64,000 nt of DNA from Lysinibacillus sp. 2017. Lineage in GTDB: Bacteria; Bacillota; Bacilli; Bacillales_A; Planococcaceae. Under the pieces are notes generated by a model that worked only from the letters and a program-made list of their open reading frames with translations, was not told where the DNA came from and searched no databases. Of this stretch, positions 28,284 to 38,609 are shown piece by piece. Both the position numbers and the translations under genes were made by a program. Position 1 is the first letter of the stretch; every line of letters starts with the position of its first letter. Where the stretch lies: positions 1,288,001 through 1,352,000 of the forward strand of contig NZ_CP029002.1 of assembly GCF_003073375.1 (NCBI RefSeq). Direction: 5' to 3'.

Positions 28284-28556
28284 GTGAATAAAACAGAATT
28301 AGTAAACTCAGTTGCTGAAGCAGCAGGTCTTTCTAAGAAAGATGCTTCAAAAGCAGTTGAATCTGTATTTGAAACGATTCAAGAAGCTCTTGCAAAGGGT
28401 GATAAAGTACAATTAATCGGTTTTGGTAACTTCGAAGTACGTGAACGTGCGGCTCGTAAAGGTCGTAACCCACAAACTGGTAAAGAAATCGAAATTGCTG
28501 CTTCAAAAGTACCTGCTTTCAAACCAGGTAAAGCGCTTAAAGACGCTGTAAAATAA
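28284..28556 (+). CDS. hbs: DNA-binding protein HU
   Basis: A 90-aa histone-like protein. It has the full HU fold: helices [20 protein letters not shown] onward, then the beta arm [14 protein letters not shown] that wraps DNA, then the C-terminal helix. The start is GTG 28284, 6 nt after GGAGGTG, which gives the standard HU N-terminus MNKTELV. A long 190-bp upstream region fits strong or multiple promoters. It lies between spoIVA and folE as in B. subtilis. Confidence 0.95.
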   Translation: MNKTELVNSVAEAAGLSKKDASKAVESVFETIQEALAKGDKVQLIGFGNFEVRERAARKGRNPQTGKEIEIAASKVPAFKPGKALKDAVK

Positions 28557-28577
28557 TACAGTAGTCTAGAGTTACAT

Positions 28578-28613
28578 AGAGTAGTTTTCAGTTTACTGAA
28601 GACTACTCTTTTT
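28578..28613 (+). terminator. Terminator after hbs
   Basis: A 14-bp stem AGAGTAGTTTTCAG with CTGAAGACTACTCT (one G-U), then TTTTATTTTTG. Confidence 0.8.
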
Positions 28614-28817
28614 ATTTTTGTTTTATTATGTAGAAGAATGCTATAAATAGTAGAACAGTTTTGAACTTATTCGCTTAATGTGCTACGATTCAAGAGTATT
28701 TAAATAGCTAAATATAAGATAATAAAAAATCAAATCAATGATGAAAGCTGGATTCGAAGGAATCGCAATTTCATTTATACATAAAAACGTTTTGGAATTG
28801 TAGGAGGAACTTGTTTC

Positions 28818-29387
28818 ATGACAAATGTCGATTTAAAAAAGATTGAAGAAGCTGTAAAAATGATTTTAGAAGCCGTTGGGGAAGATGTGGAACGTGAAGG
28901 TTTACTTGATACACCAAAACGTGTTTCAAAAATGTATGCAGAAATGTTCGGTGGCTTAAATGAAGACCCACGCGAATATTTCAGCACTGTATTCCATGAG
29001 GACCATGAAGAAATGGTCTTAGTAAAAGACATCCCGTTCTATTCTATGTGTGAACACCATTTAGTGCCATTTTACGGGAAAGCTCATGTTGCATATATTC
29101 CGAAAGATGGGAAAGTAGCAGGTTTAAGTAAGCTAGGCCGTTGCGTAGAGTCTGTAGCACGCCGACCACAATTACAAGAACGCATTACATCCACAGTAGC
29201 AGATACAATTATGGAAATGCTTGATCCAAAAGGTGTTTATGTAGTTGTAGAGGCAGAGCATATGTGCATGACAATGCGTGGCTTGAAAAAACCAGGTTCT
29301 AAAACAGTCACATCGGTAGCACGTGGTATTTACGAACAAGATGATGTAAAACGCGGAGAAGTTATGACATTCATCCAAATGAAATAA
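28818..29387 (+). CDS. folE: GTP cyclohydrolase I
   Basis: A 189-aa enzyme (MtrA in Bacillus) that converts GTP to dihydroneopterin triphosphate, the first step of folate synthesis. The zinc and substrate residues are [14 protein letters not shown] and the second cysteine MCMTMRG. Full length. GTAGGAGG precedes the ATG. It is upstream of mtrB, as in the B. subtilis mtrAB operon. Confidence 0.95.
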   Translation: MTNVDLKKIEEAVKMILEAVGEDVEREGLLDTPKRVSKMYAEMFGGLNEDPREYFSTVFHEDHEEMVLVKDIPFYSMCEHHLVPFYGKAHVAYIPKDGKVAGLSKLGRCVESVARRPQLQERITSTVADTIMEMLDPKGVYVVVEAEHMCMTMRGLKKPGSKTVTSVARGIYEQDDVKRGEVMTFIQMK

Positions 29388-29444
29388 TTCATACGTTTTA
29401 TGGTATGATAAACAAAGAAAATGTGATGTAGGGAGACCAAAACA

Positions 29445-29660
29445 ATGGCACAAACAGACTATATTGTGATTGAAGCTGAAGAAGATGGCGTACATGTAAT
29501 CGGCTTAACACGTGGTTCAGATACAAAATTTCATCATTCTGAAAAATTAGATGCTGGAGAAGTGATGATTGCTCAATTTACAGAGCATACTTCTGCAATG
29601 AAAATTCGTGGTAACGCAACAATTCATTCGGCACATGGTGTCGTGCATAGTAAAAAATAA
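29445..29660 (+). CDS. mtrB: Trp RNA-binding attenuation protein (TRAP)
   Basis: A 71-aa subunit of the ring-shaped 11-mer that, with bound tryptophan, wraps trp leader RNA carrying GAG/UAG repeats and causes termination. Family residues include [10 protein letters not shown], the Thr/His tryptophan pocket ([13 protein letters not shown]) and the KKR-like RNA contacts ([14 protein letters not shown]). It is cotranscribed with folE. No trp biosynthesis genes are in the adjacent aromatic cluster, so its target operon must be elsewhere. Confidence 0.95.
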   Translation: MAQTDYIVIEAEEDGVHVIGLTRGSDTKFHHSEKLDAGEVMIAQFTEHTSAMKIRGNATIHSAHGVVHSKK

Positions 29661-29751
29661 ACGAATTTCGTTTTGAATAACTAATTATTGAATAATCGAT
29701 TACAAGAATAGGTATTCGGTGATTTTATAACACTGAAATGGAGTAATTTCT

Positions 29752-30498
29752 ATGAGTGCAACATTTATAACACAATCAGTTCAAGCATTACAATCAAATA
29801 TTATTCAATTTGTTCGTCATAGAGCATTACTACAAAATGTTGGACAGCCTACGTTGCAGCAGGAGCAATTGTTCTTTATTCAGCTACCTTTTTTGAATGG
29901 GGAAAATATGACGGAAGAGCATAAAATCAGTGCGGCAACAGTAGGAATTGTTCATGCTTCTTTACGTGAACATGAAAAGATTAAAGAAATAGATGCGACA
30001 AGTAAGCAACAGCAATTAACGGTTCTGTCAGGTGACTATTATAGTGGACGTTATTATCAATTGCTTGCCCAATCGAGAAACATTGCGTTAATCCAAAGAT
30101 TATCTAAAGGTATTGTAAATCGTTGTGAGCATCAAATTAAACAATACGAACCTGAACAAAGAACCTTAAAACAAGGCATAGAAAGTTTAACAATTATTGA
30201 GTGCGAATTAATCGAGCAATATTATGACGCATATGGATTTACGTATTTATCAAGTATTATGAAAAATACGCTATCATTTGTTCGATTGAAAGAAGAAGAG
30301 CGTTTACTTAAAGCTGGGAAAGAAAGCTTTTTAAGTAAAGTATTATCGTTACATAACGATCAATATGCAAACACTTCTATTCAAAAAGAACTTGAACTGG
30401 AGTTAGAAAAGCGTCAACAGCAATTGCTTGAACTGTTAAAGCAAACGGCGCTACAGCCAGAGTTAAAACAATACATCAAGCAATACGTCACTTTATAA
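29752..30498 (+). CDS. hepS: Heptaprenyl diphosphate synthase component I
   Basis: A 248-aa small non-catalytic subunit of the two-part heptaprenyl diphosphate synthase; it sets product length. It is recognised by the all-helical make-up, the segment [21 protein letters not shown], and context (hepS-menG-hepT order). Sequence conservation in this family is low. There are no catalytic Asp-rich motifs, as expected for component I. It makes the side chain of menaquinone-7 with hepT. Confidence 0.88.
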   Translation: MSATFITQSVQALQSNIIQFVRHRALLQNVGQPTLQQEQLFFIQLPFLNGENMTEEHKISAATVGIVHASLREHEKIKEIDATSKQQQLTVLSGDYYSGRYYQLLAQSRNIALIQRLSKGIVNRCEHQIKQYEPEQRTLKQGIESLTIIECELIEQYYDAYGFTYLSSIMKNTLSFVRLKEEERLLKAGKESFLSKVLSLHNDQYANTSIQKELELELEKRQQQLLELLKQTALQPELKQYIKQYVTL

Positions 30499-30521
30499 GT
30501 GAAAAAGAAAGGTTTGGAAAT

Positions 30522-31223
30522 ATGGCGAAATCGAAAGAAGAACATGTTCATGAAGTATTTGAAAATATTTCAGATAGCTACGATAAAATGAACTCGGTAA
30601 TTAGTTTCCAGCTACACGTTGGCTGGAGAGATGATACGATGAAACGCATGGCCGTAGAAAAGGGCTCTAAATGTTTAGACGTTTGCTGTGGTACCGCTGA
30701 CTGGACAATTGCTTTAGCGAAGGCAGTAGGCGAGGAAGGCATCGTAAAAGGTTTAGACTTTAGTAAGAACATGTTAAAAGTCGGTGAAGAAAAAACGGCT
30801 GACATTAAAAATATTGAATTAATCCATGGTAATGCGATGGAATTACCATTTGAAGATAATACATTTGATTATGTAACGATTGGTTTTGGCTTACGAAATG
30901 TACCAGACTATATGCAAGTATTACGTGAGATGAATCGCGTCGTAAAACCAGGTGGAACAGTTGTATGCCTAGAAACATCACAATCTGAAATCCCAGGCTA
31001 TCGTCAACTTTTCCGTTTTTACTTTAAATACATCATGCCGATTTTTGGTAAACTATTTGCGAAAAGCTTTAAAGAATACTCATGGCTACAAGAATCTGCG
31101 AATGACTTCCCAGGCATGAAAAAATTAGCGCAAATGTTCAAAGATGCAGGTTTAGAAAACGTATCATACAAACCTTATAGCGGTGGCGCTGCAGCGATGC
31201 ATATGGGCTTTAAAAAGAAATAA
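30522..31223 (+). CDS. menG: Demethylmenaquinone methyltransferase
   Basis: A 233-aa SAM-dependent methyltransferase (UbiE/MenH family) for the last step of menaquinone synthesis. The SAM motif I is [13 protein letters not shown], followed by GLDFSKNML and the family signature GFGLRNV. Full length. It sits between the two heptaprenyl synthase subunit genes, which confirms the menaquinone role. The AAAGG site lies 8-12 nt before the ATG. Confidence 0.95.
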   Translation: MAKSKEEHVHEVFENISDSYDKMNSVISFQLHVGWRDDTMKRMAVEKGSKCLDVCCGTADWTIALAKAVGEEGIVKGLDFSKNMLKVGEEKTADIKNIELIHGNAMELPFEDNTFDYVTIGFGLRNVPDYMQVLREMNRVVKPGGTVVCLETSQSEIPGYRQLFRFYFKYIMPIFGKLFAKSFKEYSWLQESANDFPGMKKLAQMFKDAGLENVSYKPYSGGAAAMHMGFKKK

Positions 31224-31245
31224 CAGTGGGAGAAGGTTTTGACGC

Positions 31246-32220
31246 GTGGAAAAGATGAAGATTAAAATGCTATATGCGGATATTAAATCAGATATAGAAA
31301 TCATCGAAAACGAATTAGAAAAAGCGTTAAATTCATCTTCACACTCATTGAATGATGCCTCCTTACATTTACTACAAGCGGGTGGAAAGCGAATTCGACC
31401 TGTATTTGTATTACTAAGTGCAAAATTTGGTAATTATAATATTGAGCGAATGAAAAATATCGCCGTACCATTAGAATTAATTCACATGGGCTCATTAGTA
31501 CACGATGATGTTATTGATAATTCTGATATGCGTAGAGGTAAAGAAACCGTTAAATCACAATGGAATAACCGTGTAGCAATGTATACAGGAAATTTTATTT
31601 TTGCAAGAGCGCTTGAATATGTGGCAAGTATTGAAAACCCACGTGCACACCAAATATTGTCGAAAACAATGGTGGAGCTAGTAAATGGTGAGGTCATTCA
31701 AATTGAAGATAAGTTTCGTTTAGATCAAACGTTGAAAGATTATTTCCGCCGCATTAAGCGCAAAACAGCACTTTTAATTGAATCGTGCTGTGAGTTAGGA
31801 GCGGTGGTTAGTGAAGCAGACGAAACAACGGTACGTCATTTAAAACGATACGGTTATTTTGTTGGGATGAGTTTCCAAATCATCGACGATATTTTAGATT
31901 TCACTTCGACAGATAAGCAGCTTGGAAAACCTGCTGGTAGTGATTTAATGCAAGGAAATGTGACGCTTCCTATTTTATTGATGAAGAATGATCCGAACAT
32001 TATTCCGTATTTACAAAAAGTATCTACGACTGGACTAACAGAGGATGAACGTCAACAAATGCTCGCTTATGTTCGAAAATCCGATGCGATAAAAGAAGCA
32101 ACAAAAATTAGTGATTTATATTTACAAAAAGCACTAAAAGAAGTGGAAGCTTTACCAAATCATCCGGTGAAAAAGAAATTGCGCGATGTTGCACTATTTA
32201 TGGGTAAGCGTAAGTTCTAA
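31246..32220 (+). CDS. hepT: Heptaprenyl diphosphate synthase component II
   Basis: A 324-aa catalytic polyprenyl synthase subunit. The first aspartate-rich motif is HDDVIDNSDMRRG and the second is QIIDDILDF, each binding Mg-diphosphate. GGKRIRP is the isopentenyl diphosphate site. The start is GTG 31246 with GGGAGAAGG 8 nt upstream. It works with hepS to add the C35 chain for menaquinone. Confidence 0.95.
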   Translation: MEKMKIKMLYADIKSDIEIIENELEKALNSSSHSLNDASLHLLQAGGKRIRPVFVLLSAKFGNYNIERMKNIAVPLELIHMGSLVHDDVIDNSDMRRGKETVKSQWNNRVAMYTGNFIFARALEYVASIENPRAHQILSKTMVELVNGEVIQIEDKFRLDQTLKDYFRRIKRKTALLIESCCELGAVVSEADETTVRHLKRYGYFVGMSFQIIDDILDFTSTDKQLGKPAGSDLMQGNVTLPILLMKNDPNIIPYLQKVSTTGLTEDERQQMLAYVRKSDAIKEATKISDLYLQKALKEVEALPNHPVKKKLRDVALFMGKRKF

Positions 32221-32389
32221 CTACTTTCGACGAATATCACGAATTCGGACCAATTATGCCGAGACATAATTGGTGAAAGTTAGCAAAATAGCGTGCATTC
32301 CTAATATTTGTTGTAATTTGAGTAGTATTTTGGTAGTATTTATCGGTAGGTGTAAAACCTTTTACTTAAATTTAAGGAGTGTTTAAACA

Positions 32390-32809
32390 ATGGCAATCGA
32401 AAAAACATTTTTAATGGTTAAACCAGACGGCGTTGAACGTCAAGTAATCGGTGATATCGTAGACCGCTTTGAACGTCGCGGTTTCGTAATGCGCGGAGCT
32501 AAATTAATGACAGCTTCTCATGAATTAGCTGCAGCACACTATGCTGAGCACGCTGAACGTCCATTCTTCGGTGAATTAGTAGACTTCATCACTTCAGGTC
32601 CTGTATTCGGTATGGTTTGGGAAGGCGAGAACGTTATCGCTTTAGCTCGTATCATGATGGGTGCTACTAAACCAGAAGAATCTGCTCCTGGTACAATCCG
32701 CGGTGACTACGCTGTAACATTATCTCACAACGTAATCCACGGTTCTGACTCTTTAGCTTCTGCTGAACGTGAAATCGGTTTATGGTTCCCAGAAGGTTTA
32801 GCTGAATAA
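32390..32809 (+). CDS. ndk: Nucleoside diphosphate kinase
   Basis: A 139-aa enzyme that balances NTP pools by phosphotransfer through an active-site histidine, visible in NVIHGSDS. The start [14 protein letters not shown] and [16 protein letters not shown] are diagnostic. TTAAGGAG lies upstream. It follows hepT, as in B. subtilis. Codon use is strongly biased, as in highly expressed genes. Confidence 0.96.
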   Translation: MAIEKTFLMVKPDGVERQVIGDIVDRFERRGFVMRGAKLMTASHELAAAHYAEHAERPFFGELVDFITSGPVFGMVWEGENVIALARIMMGATKPEESAPGTIRGDYAVTLSHNVIHGSDSLASAEREIGLWFPEGLAE

Positions 32810-32823
32810 TTTTAGCTTCTTTC

Positions 32824-32853
32824 AAAGTCATCACTTTATGTGATGACTTTTTT
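32824..32853 (+). terminator. Terminator after ndk
   Basis: An 11-bp perfect stem AAAGTCATCAC with GTGATGACTTT, a 5-nt loop, then TTTTC. Confidence 0.85.
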
Positions 32854-32967
32854 CTTTTATTATGGAATATTTAAAGACTAAATAATGCTATAATAAATCT
32901 GAATAATGAAACTATATCGAAAATATAAACGTATAAAAAGTATCGACTGTAAATAAGGAGGAAGCTT

Positions 32968-33189
32968 ATGTGGGTTTGGGCAATGGTAGTGGTTGCGGTA
33001 ATGGCAGTTGGAGCCATAGCGATAATTACAGATGCGCGCAATGAAAGTAAACGTATTGATGTTAAGAAATTGAATAAAGAAATCGAACTGGAAAAATTAC
33101 GTCTCGAAAGTTATGAAAAAGAAACAGAAAAAATGCGCCTAGAATTAGAGCATTCAAAACAGCTTTTATTAGAACATAAACAAAAGTAA
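32968..33189 (+). CDS. TM plus coiled-coil mini-protein, copy 1 (73 aa)
   Basis: Not a recognised family. One N-terminal transmembrane helix (about 2-21, WVWAMVVVAVMAVGAIAIIT) is followed by a charged amphipathic helix (about 25-70) with the core IELEKLRLESY then KETEKMRLELEHSKQLLLE. AAGGAGG is well placed. It is the first of three tandem paralogues between ndk and cheR. The layout loosely recalls PspB-type envelope-stress proteins (short TM plus coiled coil), but no family motif supports that. It probably oligomerises through the helix. Confidence 0.75.
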   Translation: MWVWAMVVVAVMAVGAIAIITDARNESKRIDVKKLNKEIELEKLRLESYEKETEKMRLELEHSKQLLLEHKQK

Positions 33190-33235
33190 TGATAATGATT
33201 TTATACATAGTAGTTTAGTTAGGGGAGTGAGTAGT

Positions 33236-33463
33236 ATGTTCTTTTGGGGAGTAGTTATGGTCATTGTGGTAGTAGGGATTTTATCAGATACGTATACTAA
33301 AAATAAAAAAATTGATTTAAAACGGATCGATAAAGAAATTGAGCTCGAAAAATTGCGTCTTGAAAACTATGATAAAGAAACAGAAAAGATGAAATTAGAA
33401 TTAGAGTACACAAAGCAGCATCTTTTAGAAATGAAACAACAAAGTAATAACATTGAACAATAA
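33236..33463 (+). CDS. TM plus coiled-coil mini-protein, copy 2 (75 aa)
   Basis: A paralogue of the gene 46 bp upstream. The ATG at 33236 is chosen because GGGGAG lies 8 nt upstream; the GTG at 33227 is close against that site. A hydrophobic helix (about 2-18: FFWGVVMVIVVVGIL) is followed by IDLKRIDKEIELEKLRLENY then DKETEKMKLELEYTKQ. The coiled-coil half matches copy 1 almost residue for residue; the membrane half is less alike. The tail after residue 65 is polar (QQSNNIEQ). Function unknown. Confidence 0.72.
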   Translation: MFFWGVVMVIVVVGILSDTYTKNKKIDLKRIDKEIELEKLRLENYDKETEKMKLELEYTKQHLLEMKQQSNNIEQ

Positions 33464-33484
33464 TAAGGGGGTGCGAAAGTCCGT

Positions 33485-33715
33485 ATGGAAGATATCATCA
33501 TTTTGTCTATTATTTTTGGCTCAGGTGCTTTAATTGCCTTAACCGCTATTCTTACCGCTCATAAAAGAGCTAATCTTAAGCTTCAGATAAAAATGCTCGA
33601 AAAAGAAGCAGAGCTCGAACAAATTCGGTTAGACAGTTATAAAATTGAAACAGAAAAAATGAAACTTGAACTAGAACACTCGAAACAACTTTTGCTTGAA
33701 ACACGTAACGGCTAG
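33485..33715 (+). CDS. TM plus coiled-coil mini-protein, copy 3 (76 aa)
   Basis: The third paralogue, 21 bp after copy 2 and so clearly in the same transcript. The N-terminus is acidic, then a transmembrane helix (about 5-24), then ANLKLQIKMLEKEAELEQIR with LDSYKIETEKMKLELEHSKQ. It has diverged most in the first half of the helix but keeps the Y-x-x-ETEKMKLELEHSKQLLLE core of the others. The AAGGGGGTG site is 11 nt from the ATG, a little far. Function unknown. Confidence 0.7.
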   Translation: MEDIIILSIIFGSGALIALTAILTAHKRANLKLQIKMLEKEAELEQIRLDSYKIETEKMKLELEHSKQLLLETRNG

Positions 33716-33795
33716 CATTTGTGTACAAATCCTATTTCAGAATCTGACATTTTCAGCTATAATAGGCTTAAGATACATGAGGGGAAAGATGATGA

Positions 33796-34566
<771 letters not shown>

Positions 34567-34657
34567 TTGTACAATAATAAATGCGATGTATGTGTGCAGT
34601 GAAAGCTTGAAGAAGTAGCCACTTTTATGATAGAGGTGACCTTTATACGAGATAAGA

Positions 34658-34697
34658 AACGCTTTTCATACAATTTGTGAAAGGTGTTTTTTGTTTA
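34658..34697 (+). terminator. Probable terminator after cheR
   Basis: Arms AACGCTTTTCA and TGAAAGGTGTT pair with two G-U wobbles around a short loop, followed by TTTTTTG. It lies about 90 bp past cheR and 155 bp before aroC. Confidence 0.55.
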
Positions 34698-34849
34698 TTT
34701 TTCGCTAACTCATGCATTACTTTATAAACGAAGCGTTCAGAATATTCTAATATAATTGATAAATAGAATAAATCAATACTGCGAATTAAAATGAAATATG
34801 TTATAGTGAAAAATAAATACTTTAGCGAGTTGAAGGGAGAAAGTGTTTA

Positions 34850-36031
34850 ATGCGTTATTTAACTGCAGGTGAGTCACACGGACCACAATTAACTACGATA
34901 ATCGAGGGATTGCCGTCACTTTTACCAGTGACAGCAGAAAAAATAAATTATGATTTAAAACGTCGTCAAGGTGGTCACGGCCGAGGTCGCCGTATGCAAA
35001 TTGAAACCGATACAGTGGAAATTGTTTCAGGTGTACGACACGGGAAAACACTAGGGTCTCCAGTTGCGCTTGTTGTAACGAACGATGATTGGAAACACTG
35101 GACGAAAATTATGGGCGCAGAAGAGCTACCAGAAGATATCGATCCAGCTGAAATTAAGCGTCAAATTTCACGCCCTCGTCCGGGACACGCAGATTTAGTC
35201 GGTGGGATGAAATATGGACATCGTGATTTGCGAAACGTACTAGAGCGTTCTAGTGCACGTGAAACAACGGTGCGTGTAGCTGTTGGTTCTGTTGCGAAAG
35301 CCTTATTAAATGAACTTGGCATTTCAATTGTTGCTCATGTGACAGAAATTGTCGGCATTAAAGCAGATACTCAACTATTAGAAGGCAAATCGGTAGCTGA
35401 AATTCGTACGATTGTAGAGCATGACCCATGTTACTGTGTAGATCCTGAAGCTTCAGCGAAAATGGTTCAAGCAATTGATGATGCCAAACAAGCTGGCGAT
35501 TCCATTGGTGGTGTTGTCGAAGTTATCGTAGAAGGTTTACCAGCAGGGATTGGCTCATATGTACACTACGACCGTAAGCTAGATGCAAAATTAGCTGCTG
35601 CTATGTTAAGCATTAATGCATTCAAAGGTGTAGAGTTCGGAATCGGCTTTGAAATGGCGCGAAAAAAGGGTTCAGAAGTACATGATGAAATTTTATGGGA
35701 TGAAGAGCATGGTTATACACGCGCCACGAATCGATTAGGCGGTTTAGAAGGCGGTATGACAACTGGTATGCCGATTGTCGTGCGCGGTGTCATGAAGCCA
35801 ATTCCTACCTTATATAAGCCACTACAAAGTGTGGATATTGAAACAAAAGAGCCATTTAAAGCAAGTGTGGAGCGTTCAGATAGTTGTGCAGTTCCAGCGG
35901 CTTCTATCGTAGCAGAACACGTCATTGCTTGGGAAATCGCCAACGCAATCGTTGAACAATTCCATAGCGATCAATTACCACAATTAAAAGCGCAATTAGA
36001 TGACATGCGCAACTATACAAAGGGGTACTAA
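34850..36031 (+). CDS. aroC: Chorismate synthase
   Basis: A 393-aa FMN-dependent enzyme that forms chorismate from EPSP (called AroF in B. subtilis). It has the three family signatures: [17 protein letters not shown] near residue 7, [28 protein letters not shown] in the middle, and [17 protein letters not shown] near the end. GAAGGGAG precedes the ATG. It is the first gene of the aromatic cluster; aroB follows with its start 1 bp after the aroC stop. Confidence 0.96.
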   Translation: MRYLTAGESHGPQLTTIIEGLPSLLPVTAEKINYDLKRRQGGHGRGRRMQIETDTVEIVSGVRHGKTLGSPVALVVTNDDWKHWTKIMGAEELPEDIDPAEIKRQISRPRPGHADLVGGMKYGHRDLRNVLERSSARETTVRVAVGSVAKALLNELGISIVAHVTEIVGIKADTQLLEGKSVAEIRTIVEHDPCYCVDPEASAKMVQAIDDAKQAGDSIGGVVEVIVEGLPAGIGSYVHYDRKLDAKLAAAMLSINAFKGVEFGIGFEMARKKGSEVHDEILWDEEHGYTRATNRLGGLEGGMTTGMPIVVRGVMKPIPTLYKPLQSVDIETKEPFKASVERSDSCAVPAASIVAEHVIAWEIANAIVEQFHSDQLPQLKAQLDDMRNYTKGY

Positions 36032-36032
36032 T

Positions 36033-37118
36033 ATGGAGATTCCAGTTCGTGCTGCATCTCATTCGTATGCTGTGACGATTGGGAAAGGCATATTAAAACA
36101 AGCAGTAGCGTCACATGAAAAACTGTTTGAAAAAGCAGATAAAATCATCGTCTTAACGGATGAACATGTTTGGGCTGCGCAACAGCAGTATTTTGAGGAG
36201 AATTTCCCGCATGCATTTCATGTATTGGTTATGCCTGCAGGAGAAAAGTGTAAAACATTTGAAAACTTTTTAGGCGCACAAACATTTTTACTTGAACAAA
36301 AATGTACACGAAAGTCACTGGTCATTGCGTTCGGTGGTGGTGCGGTGGGTGATTTAGCGGGATTTGTAGCAGCGACTTATATGCGTGGTATTCCATTCGT
36401 TCAAGTACCAACAACGATTTTAGCGCATGATTCGGCAGTCGGTGGCAAAACAGCAATCAACCACACACTAGGAAAGAATATGATTGGTGCTTTTTATCAA
36501 CCTCAAGCAGTATTTTACGATACGAACTTTTTACATAGCTTAAATGAAAAGGAAGTTCGTTCAGGAATGGCCGAAGTCATCAAGCATGCACTTATTTCCG
36601 ATGCACAGTGGGTAGAAGAATTACTTGAAGGGGAGCATGTGACCCAATTACCTGAAGATCTATTAGCCAACTACTTAGCACATGGCGTTCAAGTAAAGGC
36701 GAAGATTGTAGAGCAGGATGAAACAGAGCAATCCGTGCGAAAGTATTTAAATTTAGGCCATACGTATGGTCATGCAATTGAGGCAGCAGCAGGCTATGGT
36801 CGTGTCGCGCATGGTGAAGCGGTAATGATTGGCTTAGTGTATTGTTTACTTTTATGTGAACGCTACGGCAAAATCAATCATTTGTTTACGAAACGCTTTT
36901 TACAGTTTGCGTTAGAAAATGGCTATCCATTTGAAGCAGTCCATGAATTTACATTTGATCAATTAACAGAGTATTTATTGAAAGACAAAAAAGCGGACTA
37001 CGGAGAGTTACAATTCGTGTTATTAGATACAATCGGCAATCCATTTGTTCAAAAAATTGAACTGGCTGAATGTAGAGAGATTGACGAACAACTTAGAAGT
37101 TTACTAGCGGAGGTGTAA
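36033..37118 (+). CDS. aroB: 3-dehydroquinate synthase
   Basis: A 361-aa NAD- and metal-dependent enzyme that cyclises DAHP, the second shikimate step. The NAD loop is GGGAVGDLAGFVAATYMRG and the metal ligands include the HTYGHAIEA and HGEAV histidines. The start is ATG 36033, 1 bp after the aroC stop, with AAAGGGG as its site inside aroC; the open frame extends upstream to 36000 without a site. Tightly packed in the aro operon. Confidence 0.95.
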   Translation: MEIPVRAASHSYAVTIGKGILKQAVASHEKLFEKADKIIVLTDEHVWAAQQQYFEENFPHAFHVLVMPAGEKCKTFENFLGAQTFLLEQKCTRKSLVIAFGGGAVGDLAGFVAATYMRGIPFVQVPTTILAHDSAVGGKTAINHTLGKNMIGAFYQPQAVFYDTNFLHSLNEKEVRSGMAEVIKHALISDAQWVEELLEGEHVTQLPEDLLANYLAHGVQVKAKIVEQDETEQSVRKYLNLGHTYGHAIEAAAGYGRVAHGEAVMIGLVYCLLLCERYGKINHLFTKRFLQFALENGYPFEAVHEFTFDQLTEYLLKDKKADYGELQFVLLDTIGNPFVQKIELAECREIDEQLRSLLAEV

Positions 37119-37120
37119 GT

Positions 37121-37483
37121 ATGATTCGAGGTATACGAGGTGCCATTACAATAACAGAAGACCAGGCACAAGATGTTTGGGATGAGACGGCAAAGCTTGT
37201 ACAAGAAGTCGCAAAACAAAATGCAATTAAACCAGAAGATATCGCATCTGTAACGATTTCCACAACACCTGATATTCGTTCAGCCTTCCCAGCAAAGGCA
37301 GTTCGTACGCTAGAAGGTTGGCAATACGTACCGATTATGTGCATGCATGAAATGGCAGTACCTGGTGCATTACCTTTATGTATTCGTGTATTAATGCATG
37401 TCAATACAGATACGCCCCAACATGAGATTCACCATGTGTATTTAAATGAAGCAGTGAAATTACGCCCAGATTTAGTGAAATAG
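37121..37483 (+). CDS. aroH: Chorismate mutase (AroH class)
   Basis: A 120-aa trimeric chorismate mutase of the Bacillus AroH fold that converts chorismate to prephenate. Active-site residues are visible in MIRGIRGAITI (Arg), RSAFPAKAVR and the C-terminal MHVNTD region. It starts 2 bp after the aroB stop with GCGGAGGTG. It feeds tyrA two genes downstream. Confidence 0.95.
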   Translation: MIRGIRGAITITEDQAQDVWDETAKLVQEVAKQNAIKPEDIASVTISTTPDIRSAFPAKAVRTLEGWQYVPIMCMHEMAVPGALPLCIRVLMHVNTDTPQHEIHHVYLNEAVKLRPDLVK

Positions 37484-37508
37484 CGGCCAAATAGAGGAGA
37501 CGTTTACG

Positions 37509-38609
37509 ATGAAGTGGAAACAACAATTATTTGGAATGAAAGCTTACCAACCAGGGAAGCCCATTGATGAAGTAAAAAAACAGTTTGGATTAGATGAAGT
37601 TGTGAAGTTAGCATCCAATGAAAATCCGTTCGGTAGCTCACCTAACGTAAAACGATTTTTACAAGCGGATGCATCAAACCATGCCATTTATCCTGATGGG
37701 TACGCTCAAAATTTACGTACAGCTTTAGCGAACTTTTACAGTGTAGAAGAAAGCGAACTCATTTTAGGAAATGGTTCGGACGACTTAATCGCGATTATCA
37801 CACGTGCCTTATTATATCCTGGGGTTAATACGGTAATGGCGGATCTTTCTTTCTCTCAATATTGGCATAATGCTGAAATTGAGGGCGCAGAAGTTCGCAA
37901 AGTTCCGATGAAAAATGGAGTTCATGATTTAGATGCGATGTTAGCAGCAATCGATGAAAATACTTCGATCGTATGGGTATGTAATCCAAATAATCCGACA
38001 GGAACACTTGTATCGGATGAAGCGTTGAGTGCCTTTTTAGCGAAAGTTCCTGAAGATGTATTTGTTGTTTTAGATGAGGCTTACATTGAATATGTGAATG
38101 CACCGGACTACAAAGATACATTACATTATTTCCGTGACTACAAAAATTTAATTTTACTTCGCACATTCTCTAAAGCATATGGCTTAGCTTCATTCCGCGT
38201 TGGATATGGGATTGCACATGCAGATGTTATTGCAAAATTAGATCCAGTGCGCGCGCCGTTTAACAATACGATCCTAAGTCAAAGCGTGGCACAAATTGCC
38301 CTTGCTGACCAAGACTATATAAAGAGTTGCCGTGAAGCCAATGAAATCGGTAAAAAGCAATACGTGGCATTTTGTGAAAAACATAAGCTAAACTATTTCC
38401 CGTCTCAAACAAACTTTATCATGTTCGAAGTAAAAGCAAGCAGTCAAGTTGTATTTGAGGAAATGATGAAGCGCGGTTTTATTATTCGTAGTGGTGCTGC
38501 TCTTGGTTTAGATGGGTATATCCGTGTCACAATCGGCACAGAAGCGCAAAATGCGAAGTTTTTACAATTGCTTGAAGACGTATTAACGGAGCAAGGGGTT
38601 TTTGCATGA
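37509..38609 (+). CDS. hisC: Histidinol-phosphate / aromatic aminotransferase
   Basis: A 366-aa class I/II PLP aminotransferase. The PLP lysine is in RTFSKAYGLASFRVGYG, the substrate block is NPNNPTGT, and the N-terminal signature is KLASNENPFGSS. In B. subtilis HisC in this operon serves both histidine and Tyr/Phe synthesis; the location beside tyrA supports the same dual use. The stop overlaps the tyrA start (ATGA). Confidence 0.93.
   Translation: MKWKQQLFGMKAYQPGKPIDEVKKQFGLDEVVKLASNENPFGSSPNVKRFLQADASNHAIYPDGYAQNLRTALANFYSVEESELILGNGSDDLIAIITRALLYPGVNTVMADLSFSQYWHNAEIEGAEVRKVPMKNGVHDLDAMLAAIDENTSIVWVCNPNNPTGTLVSDEALSAFLAKVPEDVFVVLDEAYIEYVNAPDYKDTLHYFRDYKNLILLRTFSKAYGLASFRVGYGIAHADVIAKLDPVRAPFNNTILSQSVAQIALADQDYIKSCREANEIGKKQYVAFCEKHKLNYFPSQTNFIMFEVKASSQVVFEEMMKRGFIIRSGAALGLDGYIRVTIGTEAQNAKFLQLLEDVLTEQGVFA

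Noticed and set aside
32250-32273. Hairpin CCAATTATG/CATAATTGG after hepT as a terminator
   Set aside because: It has a perfect 9-bp stem but no T-run on the coding strand, so termination cannot be supported; the role is unclear.
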